9,359 nt of DNA from Thermoflexales bacterium (GTDB lineage Bacteria; Chloroflexota; Anaerolineae; Fen-1058), in the NCBI GenBank assembly GCA_017999195.1, contig JAGOBP010000113.1:1-9359 (forward strand), given 5' to 3'. Made by a program: the position numbers and the translations under genes. Each line of letters opens with the position of its first letter. Within the stretch, counting starts at the first letter, position 1. Under the pieces are notes generated by a model. It had not been told where the DNA came from. It saw only the letters and a program-made list of their open reading frames with translations, and made no database searches. This document shows, piece by piece, positions 1 through 6,256 of this stretch.

Positions 1-44
1 GCGTCCAGGGCTTCAATCAGGTGCAGTTCGAATTCGATGGTCAT
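1..44 (-). CDS. Start of an unidentified gene coupled to the sigma factor, possibly an anti-sigma protein (partial)
   Basis: Only the first 14 complete codons are in the window, beginning M-T-I-E-F-E-L-H-L-I-E-A-L-D and running off the left edge. The ATG overlaps the TGA stop of the sigma factor gene as ATGA, a classic arrangement for translational coupling, so the two products are probably made together. A gene directly behind an ECF-like sigma factor in the same operon is often its anti-sigma factor. In Chloroflexota such proteins often begin with a short acidic helix like this one, followed by a membrane segment. The reading frame and overlap are seen directly; the anti-sigma role is inference from position, and the fragment is too short to identify a family. 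Confidence 0.55.
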   Translation of the reverse strand, partial: MTIEFELHLIEALD

Positions 45-589
45 GCATCCACCACTTGCGTTTCGGTCAGTTTGCGGGACAGGGCCGCGATGGCCCGGGC
101 TTGCAGTTGTTTGATCGCGCCTTCGGTTTTGCCCAGCGTGCGGGCGACTTCTAAAATGGGCATGTCATAGCCAAAGCGCAGGGCCAGCACATGTTGTTGT
201 TCGTCGGTCAACTCCGTCATGGCTTGTTTCAGGTCGGCGTGCGTGAGCATTTTCTCGACAATGTCGGCCGGACCGGCGTCGCGACTGATAAGCGATTCGT
301 CCAACTCGACTTCTGGCGCGCGATAGTGGCGGCGGTGATGGTCGCTGACCACCCGCGCCGCCACGCCGTACAGCCAGCCGCGCAGCGTATTTTGTGGCGC
401 GTTTTTGTCGCGCAGGGCGCTGAGCAGCCGGGTAAACACTTCACTGGTTAGGTCTTCGGCTACTTCCCGGTCGCTGACGCGAAAGGCGACGTAGCGGAAG
501 ATTGGAGCATAGTAGCGGTCATGCACTTCGGCCAGCGCGTCGGCATCCAGTGTGCGTGCCCGCGCGAGTAAGGCCAATTCGTCTTGCAC
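41..589 (-). CDS. ECF-like RNA polymerase sigma factor (sigma-70 family)
   Basis: This 182-residue protein should direct RNA polymerase to a dedicated promoter set. Residues about 19-88 match sigma region 2: a helix with HDRYYAPIFRYVAFRV, then the acidic DREVAEDLTSEVFTRLL core-binding stretch, then RGWLYGVAARVVSDHHRR, which corresponds to the -10 recognition helix. Residues about 115-172 match region 4, with ELTDEQQHVLALRF followed by a helix-turn-helix (PILEVARTLGKTEGAIKQL). The two are joined by a short acidic linker with no region 3, and the length is normal for ECF or short sigma-70 factors. The start is GTG (589-587), with a purine-rich GGGGGA about 8 bases upstream. The gene overlaps the next one by ATGA. 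It lies downstream of a secreted DUF5666 protein, so a cell-envelope regulon is plausible but unproven. Confidence 0.9.
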   Translation of the reverse strand: MQDELALLARARTLDADALAEVHDRYYAPIFRYVAFRVSDREVAEDLTSEVFTRLLSALRDKNAPQNTLRGWLYGVAARVVSDHHRRHYRAPEVELDESLISRDAGPADIVEKMLTHADLKQAMTELTDEQQHVLALRFGYDMPILEVARTLGKTEGAIKQLQARAIAALSRKLTETQVVDA

Positions 590-651
590 GGTGGAGGTCC
601 CCCTGCTACGCGGTCAATCCAGTGCCGGTTGCGGCCATTCGTCGCGCGTAG

Positions 652-667
652 CTCCTCGATTATAGCA
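652..667 (-). promoter_or_regulatory. Candidate extended -10 promoter for the sigma factor gene
   Basis: The minus strand reads TGCTATAAT at 667-659, a perfect TATAAT hexamer (664-659) preceded by the TGn of an extended -10 element. Transcription would start near 652, giving a leader of about 60 bases before the GTG start. No convincing -35 hexamer is present at 16-18 bp spacing, which fits an extended -10 promoter. This would allow the sigma factor to be transcribed separately from the DUF5666 gene upstream. Confidence 0.5.
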
Positions 668-708
668 TCCTCCTGCGGGCCGCCAGTGCGGCGGCGCACG
701 TGATACGG

Positions 709-741
709 CCTGGCGATCGACGTTGTGCGGCGATCGCCAGG
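709..741 (-). terminator. Strong hairpin after the DUF5666 gene, possible terminator
   Basis: Perfect 11-bp inverted repeat: CCTGGCGATCG at 709-719 and CGATCGCCAGG at 731-741, with an 11-base loop. It begins 46 bases after the DUF5666 stop codon and ends about 45 bases before the candidate sigma factor promoter, which is where a transcript end would be expected. There is no run of T after the stem on the minus strand, so it is not a textbook intrinsic terminator. It could also be an RNA-stabilising stem or an operator. Confidence 0.4.
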
Positions 742-786
742 GTTTGGTTAGAAGGTCAGTTTGACGTCACGGTGATCTGCCTGCAA

Positions 787-1533
787 CTAGTCGTTGCCGT
801 TGCCGCCGTGATCATCGTTACCGTTGCCGCCGTCGTCATCGTTGCCATTGCCGCCGTGATCGTCATTACCGTTACTGCCGTGATCATCGTTACTATTGCC
901 GCCGTGATCATCGTTGCCGTTACCATCGTGATCGTCGTTGGAGTTCACGTTGCCACTGCCGTCGTGATCATCGTCGTTATCGTTGGAATTCACATTGCCG
1001 TTGTCGTTGTCGTCGCTCTCATTTTCATTGGAATTGCTGTTGCCATTGCCGTTGTCGTCGCTCTCATTTTCATTGCCATTGCCATTATCATTGCCGTTGC
1101 TGTTGTCGTCGTCACCGACGTCGACCAGTTCAATCTCGCGCGCCAGTAGCGACCCGTCGGCCTGGACCTGGGCGTGGACTTTGACTTCGCTGCCTACATC
1201 CACCCCGTTGCCGACTTCAGTCGCGCCGGTCACCCGGACGGTGCGCCCGCCGATGACCCAGCCGGTGGCCGCGATAACGTCCACGGTGCCGCGAAACTCA
1301 ACTTCGTTGCCGTGTGATTCCGGCGTTGAGGTTGGTTCTGGCGTGGGCGTGGGCAGGGGCGATTGCTGGGCCTGACCGGACACCTGCGGCTCGGCCTGAC
1401 GCCGAACCTGCTCACTGCGGACGTTCGCCAAACCCGGATCGATCATCGCTAATGCCGAACTGCTGGCGGCGGCCACTAGCAAGATCGCCCCCGCGACTGC
1501 TAACACCTGTTTATTACCCGATAAACGTTTCAT
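787..1533 (-). CDS. Secreted DUF5666-domain protein with a long Asp/Asn/Gly/His repeat tail
   Basis: The 248-residue protein has three parts. Residues 1-30 form a signal peptide (MKR, then a hydrophobic core LAVAGAILLVAAA, then SSALA as a likely signal peptidase I site). Residues about 31-75 are a Gln- and Pro/Thr-rich linker (PTPTPEPTSTPE). Residues about 78-138 form a small beta-rich domain matching DUF5666 (VEFRGTVDVIAATGWVIGGR through VKVHAQVQADGSLLAREIEL). Residues 141-248 are almost only D, N, G, S, E and H and should be disordered, acidic and extracellular. The chosen start is ATG at 1533-1531 because GGGAG lies 4 bases upstream and the signal peptide begins there. The open frame continues to 1659, but that extension would bury the signal peptide. 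Function is unknown; metal binding or surface attachment by the tail is speculation. Confidence 0.85.
   Translation of the reverse strand: MKRLSGNKQVLAVAGAILLVAAASSSALAMIDPGLANVRSEQVRRQAEPQVSGQAQQSPLPTPTPEPTSTPESHGNEVEFRGTVDVIAATGWVIGGRTVRVTGATEVGNGVDVGSEVKVHAQVQADGSLLAREIELVDVGDDDNSNGNDNGNGNENESDDNGNGNSNSNENESDDNDNGNVNSNDNDDDHDGSGNVNSNDDHDGNGNDDHGGNSNDDHGSNGNDDHGGNGNDDDGGNGNDDHGGNGND
790..939 (-). repeat. 24-bp tandem repeat encoding six copies of an 8-residue motif
   Basis: Residues 199-246 of the DUF5666 protein are six consecutive 8-residue units of consensus N-D-D-H-G-G-N-G. The variants are NDDHDGNG, NDDHGGNS, NDDHGSNG, NDDHGGNG, NDDDGGNG and NDDHGGNG, followed by a final ND before the stop. 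The underlying DNA is a diverged 24-bp minisatellite, so unit number could vary by slippage or recombination without breaking the frame. Confidence 0.85.
1006..1075 (-). repeat. 25-bp direct repeat in the Asn/Glu-rich part of the tail
   Basis: Identical 25-bp copies lie at 1006-1030 and 1051-1075, 45 bp apart. They encode ENESDDN at residues 155-161 and 170-176 of the DUF5666 protein. The spacing is 15 codons, so loss or gain of a unit keeps the reading frame. Confidence 0.85.
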
Positions 1534-1537
1534 GTGT

Positions 1538-1542
1538 CTCCC
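1538..1542 (-). promoter_or_regulatory. Ribosome binding site fixing the DUF5666 start
   Basis: The minus strand reads AAGGGAGACACATG. GGGAG ends 4 bases before the ATG that begins the signal peptide, which supports the short start over the in-frame upstream codons. Confidence 0.7.
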
Positions 1543-1641
1543 TTTTGACTTATTGGATTTCACTGACACCAACAAAGTCGAGCGAGAGGATGAAAAGTAA
1601 CGGCGAAAACGATCAGACCAAGGTCGGAAGATGGATGGAAT

Positions 1642-1669
1642 TTTGTATCGGTGCACCAACCAATTTCAA
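1642..1669 (-). promoter_or_regulatory. Candidate sigma-70-type promoter for the DUF5666 gene
   Basis: On the minus strand TTGAAA (1669-1664) is followed after 16 bp by TACAAA (1647-1642), which are 5/6 and 4/6 matches to the housekeeping consensus. Transcription would start near 1635, about 100 bases before the start codon, leaving a long leader. It lies in the 151-bp gap after the membrane protein gene, so the DUF5666 gene probably has its own promoter. The match is modest and could be chance. Confidence 0.35.
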
Positions 1670-1684
1670 ACAAACGATTGGCAC

Positions 1685-3226
1685 TTAGGGGGCAACCGCG
1701 TAGACGAGGCTGAATTTGTCGCGGAAGACTTCGGTCAGGCCGGGGTCGTTCTTGGCCTGGTTGATGAACGCGGTGTGCTTGAGATCGGTCAGCACGTAGT
1801 CGCCGCCAAAGTCCGATCGGATGGTGGCACTGGCCGCTTTGACTTTGCCTTGCGTGATCTTGACCCAGGTCGCGTACAAATCGGCATCGTACAGTTCCAT
1901 GTAGGTGGGGTCTAGACCGATCGTGTAGACGCTGGTTGTATTGTAAAAGAACAGGCGCGGAAAATCGTCCCAGTCGGTCTGGAAGATCTTTGCGCCCGGC
2001 GGAGCATATTGCGCCAGCCAGTACGAAGCGGCCGCATACGTCTCGGCGGGCTTGGTTTGAGCGGCCATCGACGTGCGCGCCTGCGTCAGCGTGATGATCA
2101 ACGGCACGCTGAGGATCGCCACCAGCCCGATCGGGAGCAGCCGCCGACCGGCCCACGTCAACGCATCGAGCAGCGGATTGATCGCCAGCGCGGCGAAGAT
2201 CAGCGCAAACGGCGGAAAATATTCGACAAAGCGGCGGGCTTTGAACAGCATAAAACCAAACACCAGGGACAAACCAAACGCGGCCAACGCCGCCCGATCG
2301 ATCTTCTGGCCTCGCCAGCCCAGCGCAAACGCGCCCAGCACGAAAGCCGCCAGCGCAAAGCCCGAATTGCCGATGAGCGCCCACGTGTCGTACGGATACC
2401 ATTCATTGCCCACCGACACGGCCGACTCGCCCAACTTGGGCAGCAGATGATTGATGATGAAGGTGATGTTTTGCGGAAAGTACGGATTGATGATCAGGCC
2501 TAAAACCAGGCCAATGGCGGGGAACACCAGCGCGCGCCATTCGAGGCGACGTTCGGTCATGAACGTCGCGATGGCGACCACGCCGCCCACAACCAGCAGC
2601 AGGGGAAAGGCGTTGTACAACCAGACATAGAGAAACCCCAGCGGAATCAGCGGCCAATACTTGCGCCGGAGCAGCCAGTGCAGGCCCAGCGCCAGCACCA
2701 ACAGCGAGGCGCTTTGCGCACGCGGCATGGACATGCGATACAGAAAGGCCTCGGACACGGCCAGCAGTCCTAGCGCCCAGATCGACGCCCAGCGGACGCG
2801 CTGTCCGCGCAATAGCCACCAGACGGCTACGAAGGCGGCGGCCGGCAGGAAGATGCTGGCGAACTTGGCCGCGATCAGCATGGCTTGATCGGAACCGACG
2901 GCGAACAGCGACAAGTACGCGTGATACAGCAGGTGGTGATCGTAGAAGGCTTCGGGACTGAGGATGCTTTGCGGCAGCCAGCTAAAGGGGACGCGCAGGC
3001 CAAATTCGCGCATCAGCGCGGCCATGCGCAGATGATAAAAACCGTCGTTGTCGGCCAGCGACGGCGTGCCAAATTGCACGAAGCCCAGCAGCATGGAGAA
3101 GACCGCAAACAAAGCCGCCGCCGTCAACACGGCGCGCGGCTCGATTTGAAAGAGCGAACGACCACGACCGATCAGCAACAACTGAACTAATGGTTTAGGG
3201 GTTGGGGGCACACCGTTTCGTGTCAT
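1685..3226 (-). CDS. Polytopic membrane protein, GT-C/STT3-like glycosyltransferase candidate
   Basis: The 513-residue protein is mostly hydrophobic, with about 10-12 likely membrane segments between residues 32 and 381. The first extracytoplasmic loop holds SLADNDGFYHLRMAALMR (residues about 56-73). Its acidic pair followed by YHLR recalls the catalytic loop of STT3-type oligosaccharyltransferases and other GT-C enzymes, which use lipid-linked sugar donors. YDHHLLYH follows at 95-102. After the last membrane segment a soluble region carries TDWDDFPRLFFYN (417-429) and GLDPTYMELYDADLYATW (437-454); the first may stand where STT3 has its WWDYG signature. The start is ATG at 3226-3224, but no clear ribosome binding site precedes it, so the N-terminus is uncertain. 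Membrane topology is clear; transferase activity is inferred from the loop motif and from the second membrane glycosyltransferase nearby. Confidence 0.6.
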   Translation of the reverse strand: MTRNGVPPTPKPLVQLLLIGRGRSLFQIEPRAVLTAAALFAVFSMLLGFVQFGTPSLADNDGFYHLRMAALMREFGLRVPFSWLPQSILSPEAFYDHHLLYHAYLSLFAVGSDQAMLIAAKFASIFLPAAAFVAVWWLLRGQRVRWASIWALGLLAVSEAFLYRMSMPRAQSASLLVLALGLHWLLRRKYWPLIPLGFLYVWLYNAFPLLLVVGGVVAIATFMTERRLEWRALVFPAIGLVLGLIINPYFPQNITFIINHLLPKLGESAVSVGNEWYPYDTWALIGNSGFALAAFVLGAFALGWRGQKIDRAALAAFGLSLVFGFMLFKARRFVEYFPPFALIFAALAINPLLDALTWAGRRLLPIGLVAILSVPLIITLTQARTSMAAQTKPAETYAAASYWLAQYAPPGAKIFQTDWDDFPRLFFYNTTSVYTIGLDPTYMELYDADLYATWVKITQGKVKAASATIRSDFGGDYVLTDLKHTAFINQAKNDPGLTEVFRDKFSLVYAVAP

Positions 3227-3299
3227 TCGTTGTTGATCGGCCTGATGATCGTTCGATGACTCATAAGTCGCAAGACTGTGCCAAAAGTGACGGCTTAAG

Positions 3300-3782
3300 T
3301 CAGTTCACGCCGTCCAGATAATCCTTCAACATTTGCAGCGCCGCCTCGGACGAATCCAATTTATTCCCGGCGCGATCTTTCTGCCACACGAATTTTTCCG
3401 TGCGTTCGAAGATGCGCGTGGACAGGCTGATGTACACCAGCCCCACCGGCTTGCCGGGCAGGCCGCCGCCCGGTCCCGCGATGCCCGTCACGCTCAGGGC
3501 GACATCGGTGCCAAAGGCGCGTCGCGCGCCGCGTGCCATCTCGATGGCGGTTTCCGGGCTGACCGCGCCGAAGTCGTACAGCGTATCGTGCCGCACGTTC
3601 AGGAACTTCTCTTTCGCGTCGTACGAATAGGCCACCACGCCGCCCATGAAATACTCGGAACTGCCGGGCACGTCGGTGATGCGATGACCGATCAAGCCGC
3701 CGGTGCAACTTTCGGCTAAAGACAAAGTCAGTTTCTTTTCGGCCAGCAATTGGCCCACAACAAATTCAAGTGGTTCAGACAC
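3300..3782 (-). CDS. pncC: CinA C-terminal-domain protein, nicotinamide-nucleotide amidase (PncC-like)
   Basis: This family deamidates nicotinamide mononucleotide to nicotinate mononucleotide plus ammonia, recycling NMN (released for example by NAD-dependent DNA ligase) in the cytoplasm. The 160-residue protein is the free-standing C-terminal domain; the N-terminal MoCF-like half of full CinA is absent, which is common. Signature stretches are LAESCTGGLIGHRIT (22-36, with the presumed catalytic serine S25), VPGSSEYFMGGVVAYS (38-53), K57 and K59, GAVSPETA (72-79), and TGIAGPGGG (99-107). I choose the GTG at 3782-3780 because GGAGGT sits 3 bases upstream and the family begins there. A longer frame from a TTG at 3812 would translate the heptamer repeat as MIIDHF. 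It ends 73 bp before the membrane protein gene. Confidence 0.92.
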   Translation of the reverse strand: MSEPLEFVVGQLLAEKKLTLSLAESCTGGLIGHRITDVPGSSEYFMGGVVAYSYDAKEKFLNVRHDTLYDFGAVSPETAIEMARGARRAFGTDVALSVTGIAGPGGGLPGKPVGLVYISLSTRIFERTEKFVWQKDRAGNKLDSSEAALQMLKDYLDGVN

Positions 3783-3785
3783 GGG

Positions 3786-3791
3786 ACCTCC
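3786..3791 (-). promoter_or_regulatory. Ribosome binding site for the CinA-domain gene
   Basis: The minus strand reads GGAGGT, then CCC, then the GTG start. The match is perfect though the spacing is short. It lies just beyond the left heptamer array, so the array stops right before the translation signal and leaves it intact. Confidence 0.65.
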
Positions 3792-3796
3792 GGGGA

Positions 3797-3827
3797 AATG
3801 ATCAATGATCAATTTTCAATGATCAAT
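3797..3827 (-). repeat. Left heptamer array beside the four-helix-bundle gene
   Basis: Read on the plus strand, four consecutive 7-bp units lie at 3800-3827: GATCAAT, GATCAAT, TTTCAAT, GATCAAT (on the minus strand ATTGATC and ATTGAAA). AATGATCAAT occurs at 3797, 3804 and 3818. The 20-mer TCAATGATCAATTTTCAATG (3802-3821) recurs in perfect inverted orientation at 4223-4242. The TGA stop of the four-helix-bundle gene (3825-3823) lies inside this array. Confidence 0.9.
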
Positions 3828-4206
3828 GACTGGGCTTTGGGGCGGTTCGGCTTGAGCGTGCTTGGCGCAGAATCGCAAACAGAATGCGCACAAGCTCATC
3901 ACATTCGGCGTGAAGTTCTTGAACTTCGCTGGCATTGGGCAGGATGGCGGCCTTGATCATGCCCAGCCACATGCGAGACTCGCGGGCTTCTTTGTACGCG
4001 ATGCTTACCTTGTGGATGAAATCACTCCGACTTTCTGCGCCATTTGCCTCTTCCATGTTGGCCGCGATGGATGTGCCCGAACGCAGCAATTGTTTCCCCA
4101 ACTCTGTCGCACTCAACGTGCGTGGCAGTTGATCCACAAACTTGATGATCCGCACGCCGAACTTGAAAGTTCTGTCTTTAATGTCGATGTCGCTACGGGT
4201 TCCCAT
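3823..4206 (-). CDS. Four-helix-bundle protein of the 23S rRNA intervening-sequence (S23/IVP) family
   Basis: The 127-residue protein is nearly all amphipathic helix. It carries the family signatures LGKQLLRSGTSIAANMEEA (36-54) and SDFIHKVSIAYKEARESRMWL (61-81), then a last long helix (residues about 92-116). The family is named for genes found in intervening sequences of bacterial 23S rRNA. Most members lie elsewhere and their biochemical role is unknown; a relative (Avd) assists diversity-generating retroelements, but no reverse transcriptase is present here. The start at 4206-4204 is chosen because GGAGAG lies 3 bases upstream and the protein then has normal length. An ATG at 4260 would translate the repeat array. 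By hand count 3901-4200 is about 53% GC, lower than sampled parts of the upstream glycosyltransferase gene (62-72%). With repeats on both sides this suggests an inserted unit. Confidence 0.88.
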   Translation of the reverse strand: MGTRSDIDIKDRTFKFGVRIIKFVDQLPRTLSATELGKQLLRSGTSIAANMEEANGAESRSDFIHKVSIAYKEARESRMWLGMIKAAILPNASEVQELHAECDELVRILFAILRQARSSRTAPKPSH

Positions 4207-4209
4207 GTT

Positions 4210-4215
4210 CTCTCC
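4210..4215 (-). promoter_or_regulatory. Ribosome binding site of the four-helix-bundle gene
   Basis: The minus strand reads CGGAGAGAACATGGGA. GGAGAG is 3 bases before the ATG at 4206. It lies between the right heptamer array and the gene, so the gene brings its own translation signal. Confidence 0.65.
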
Positions 4216-4222
4216 GTATGTC

Positions 4223-4272
4223 CATTGAAAATTGATCATTGAACATTGATCATTGCGCATTGATCATTTGAA
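4223..4272 (+). repeat. Right heptamer array beside the four-helix-bundle gene
   Basis: Seven consecutive 7-bp units run from 4224 to 4272 on the plus strand: ATTGAAA, ATTGATC, ATTGAAC, ATTGATC, ATTGCGC, ATTGATC, ATTTGAA. Every second unit is exactly ATTGATC (4231, 4245, 4259), giving a 14-bp higher-order period. The first three units contain the 20-bp inverted partner (4223-4242) of the left array. The array overlaps the 3' end of the glycosyltransferase gene and supplies its final codons and stop. Confidence 0.92.
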
Positions 4273-6247
4273 CGGATTGCAGCAAAATCCGATCGGTCTT
4301 CGGCTGCCCCTCGGCCACAATCGGTAGACGGGGCTGCGCCGCGGTTCTAGGTTCGTACATGCCAAGCACCAGTTGATAAGTACCAGGTGCGAAATCGGGC
4401 GGAATGGGAATGAAGTGCACTTGCACGATAACGTCGCCACGCTGCACGTACTCCGGCGCGATGGTGAAGCCGTCCCACTGCGCGTCGACACGGCCTTGAT
4501 CGTCGAGCACGTGCACAAAGATCGACAGCGGCTCCAGGCCCAGATTTTGTGCGCGCCAGTAGGTGGTCAGGCGGATGTTCTTGCCGATTTCCACCGTTGA
4601 GCGGCGCACATCATAACCGATCAATTCCAGCCGATCGTCAATGGCCAGCGGCAATTGCGCGGCTGAACCATCGGGCCAACTCACGCTTGCCTGGGTCAAG
4701 GTGATCAAGCGGGTGGTGAGTGACGAAACCAGATGTGTGGCACTGAAAATCTCTGTCGCTAAGGGCGAGGGTTCTACAGTTGGAAACAAATCTTCGATCA
4801 GGCGCGCATCCAGCGGCGCGGGCACATCGTCTTGCACGGGCATGATCAACGTGAGATCAGTCTGGCCTTGCGGAAAAATAAAACTCGACCGGGCATCGAA
4901 CCAGCGGGCATTGGTATAGCCGAGCGGTGCGTTGAGCCGGAACGAAGTCACGCTCCACGGATTGTAGTGCGTCACTTCGCCGCTGGAAAACACGAGTGGT
5001 GTTGTTGCCGGATGTTGTCCCAAGTAACGCGCCGTCGCCGCCACGTTAGCCTGATGTTCGATCTGAACGGTGGGATCAATTGCCCAGCGATTGAAGTAAT
5101 CGTTGATCGACACGACTGAATGAATCGCCAGCACGCTGCCTAACACCAATCCCGTTACTTTCTTTTCGTGCTGTTTCGTGGCTGATACTTTTGCTGCAAT
5201 CGCATCGATGCCAATCGCCGCGATGAGAAACGTCGGGGTCTGCGCCAGAATACCGTGACTATTGCTGGCGGCCGGCCACGTCAACATCGCGGGGAGCAGA
5301 CCCGCAATCAACCAGATGATGACGAAAGCGTACGGACTGTGTTTGAAGCGGCGCAGACACAGGAACAGCGCGCCGTAAAAAATGATCCCCGTCACGAGAT
5401 CGAAGACCGGCCGATCGGGAATGTTGTACAACCACTCGGGATCGCCTTTGGCAATGAACATCGCCGCCGTAATCAATGTTGAATTGATCAACGGTTGAAT
5501 TTCGCCACGTTGTAAAGCATCCAGCGGACCTTCCACTTCGCCCAATCGTCGCTCGGCAGCGGGTACGGTCGCGATGTGAATCGCCATCGGCAGCACGATG
5601 ACGATCGCAACGACGAACGTAGCCATGACGTACAAGCCGTGCGTGCGCAACTGCGCGCGTTTGAGGATCGCCAGATAGACGAGGAAGCCCACAAACACCA
5701 CCGGCAGCATGCGAGTGGCCGCATAGATGTAGGCGCTGAGTCCGAACAACACGCCCGCGATAATGAAGTCGCGGCGGCGCACATGCGTCAGGCCGCGCCA
5801 TAAAAACAGCATTGCCAGCGTAACGAATGCAGGCATACCGATGATGCGCAAGCCGACGCGGCTGTACATCAAGGCCCAGAACGAGGCCGCCGCCAGCGTC
5901 GCCGCCAGCAGGCCGACGCGTGTGTTGAACATCTGTCGCCCTAGCGCAAAGGTCGCGGCCACTGCGATGAGGCCAAACGCAGCGGCCAGCCAGCGCAGCG
6001 TAAACGCGTGCGCCCCCAACGCCTCTTGCGCCACGGCAAAGAAATAGTGATACAGCGCCTCTTCCGCCGAGCCATCCATGTAGATGGGCCGCGCGCCCGC
6101 ACGGATTTCATCGGCCTCATAGACCACCGTCATCTCGTCGTAGCGCAGGCCGGGCGGAGCAGACTGCCATGCCACCAGACGCAAAAAAGCCGCGGCCAGT
6201 AGCACCGCGACCATCATAAATAGTACGCGTCGATTTTGATCCGACAT
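4250..6247 (-). CDS. GT39/ArnT-like polytopic membrane glycosyltransferase with extracytoplasmic C-terminal domain
   Basis: The 665-residue protein should transfer a sugar from a polyprenyl-phosphate donor on the outer face of the membrane, as GT-C enzymes of the PMT/ArnT type do. The first membrane helix (about 9-26) is followed by PPGLRYDEMTVVYEADEI (31-48). The acidic pair D37-E38 in the first outer loop is the expected catalytic site. LYHYFFAVAQEALGAHAFTLRW (65-86) and about ten more hydrophobic helices follow, up to about residue 385. The remainder is soluble, and residues about 555-660 look like a beta-sandwich (RLTTYWRAQ, IFVHVLDDQGRVDAQWDG, FAPGTYQLVLGMYEP). ATG lies 9 bases after the stop of the nucleotidyltransferase gene, so they are co-transcribed. 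The last residues, MINAQ and the stop, are encoded by the heptamer array, so the native end was probably replaced. The acceptor is unknown. Confidence 0.8.
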   Translation of the reverse strand: MSDQNRRVLFMMVAVLLAAAFLRLVAWQSAPPGLRYDEMTVVYEADEIRAGARPIYMDGSAEEALYHYFFAVAQEALGAHAFTLRWLAAAFGLIAVAATFALGRQMFNTRVGLLAATLAAASFWALMYSRVGLRIIGMPAFVTLAMLFLWRGLTHVRRRDFIIAGVLFGLSAYIYAATRMLPVVFVGFLVYLAILKRAQLRTHGLYVMATFVVAIVIVLPMAIHIATVPAAERRLGEVEGPLDALQRGEIQPLINSTLITAAMFIAKGDPEWLYNIPDRPVFDLVTGIIFYGALFLCLRRFKHSPYAFVIIWLIAGLLPAMLTWPAASNSHGILAQTPTFLIAAIGIDAIAAKVSATKQHEKKVTGLVLGSVLAIHSVVSINDYFNRWAIDPTVQIEHQANVAATARYLGQHPATTPLVFSSGEVTHYNPWSVTSFRLNAPLGYTNARWFDARSSFIFPQGQTDLTLIMPVQDDVPAPLDARLIEDLFPTVEPSPLATEIFSATHLVSSLTTRLITLTQASVSWPDGSAAQLPLAIDDRLELIGYDVRRSTVEIGKNIRLTTYWRAQNLGLEPLSIFVHVLDDQGRVDAQWDGFTIAPEYVQRGDVIVQVHFIPIPPDFAPGTYQLVLGMYEPRTAAQPRLPIVAEGQPKTDRILLQSVQMINAQ

Positions 6248-6256
6248 GGCGTGAAT

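Noticed and set aside
790..939. CRISPR-like array of 24-bp repeats
   Set aside because: The units are contiguous with no spacers and are in-frame coding repeats of the DUF5666 tail.
700..1149. A 149-codon plus-strand frame made almost only of Val, Ile and Ala, looking like a membrane protein
   Set aside because: It is the complement of the GAT/AAC/GGC codon repeats in the DUF5666 tail: reversing Asp/Asn/Gly codons gives Val/Ile/Ala. It has no family features and lies opposite a well-supported gene.
1534..1659. A 42-residue N-terminal extension of the DUF5666 protein
   Set aside because: It would place the signal peptide internally, while a good RBS (GGGAG) precedes the ATG at 1533.
1560..2402. 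A 280-codon minus-strand frame inside the membrane protein gene
   Set aside because: It overlaps the convincing 513-residue frame over most of its length, is rich in Arg/Gly/Pro as out-of-frame GC-rich DNA is, and has no recognisable domain.
3227..3299. Promoter for the membrane protein gene in the 73-bp gap after CinA
   Set aside because: No hexamer pair with acceptable match and spacing was found; only scattered partial matches such as TTGGCA without a partner.
3783..3812. A longer CinA-domain protein starting at a TTG in the heptamer array
   Set aside because: The extra residues are translated repeat; GGAGGT just before the GTG at 3782 and the usual family N-terminus favour the short form.
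3823..4206. Diversity-generating retroelement based on an Avd-like helical bundle
   Set aside because: No reverse transcriptase, template repeat or variable repeat is present in the window; the signatures fit the general IVP family.
4207..4260. A longer four-helix-bundle protein starting at 4260
   Set aside because: The additional 18 residues are translated heptamer repeat, and a clear RBS precedes the ATG at 4206.
3797..4272. Classical insertion sequence with terminal inverted repeats
   Set aside because: There is no transposase, the protein is a four-helix bundle, and I see no simple target-site duplication; the ends are tandem arrays, not single TIRs.
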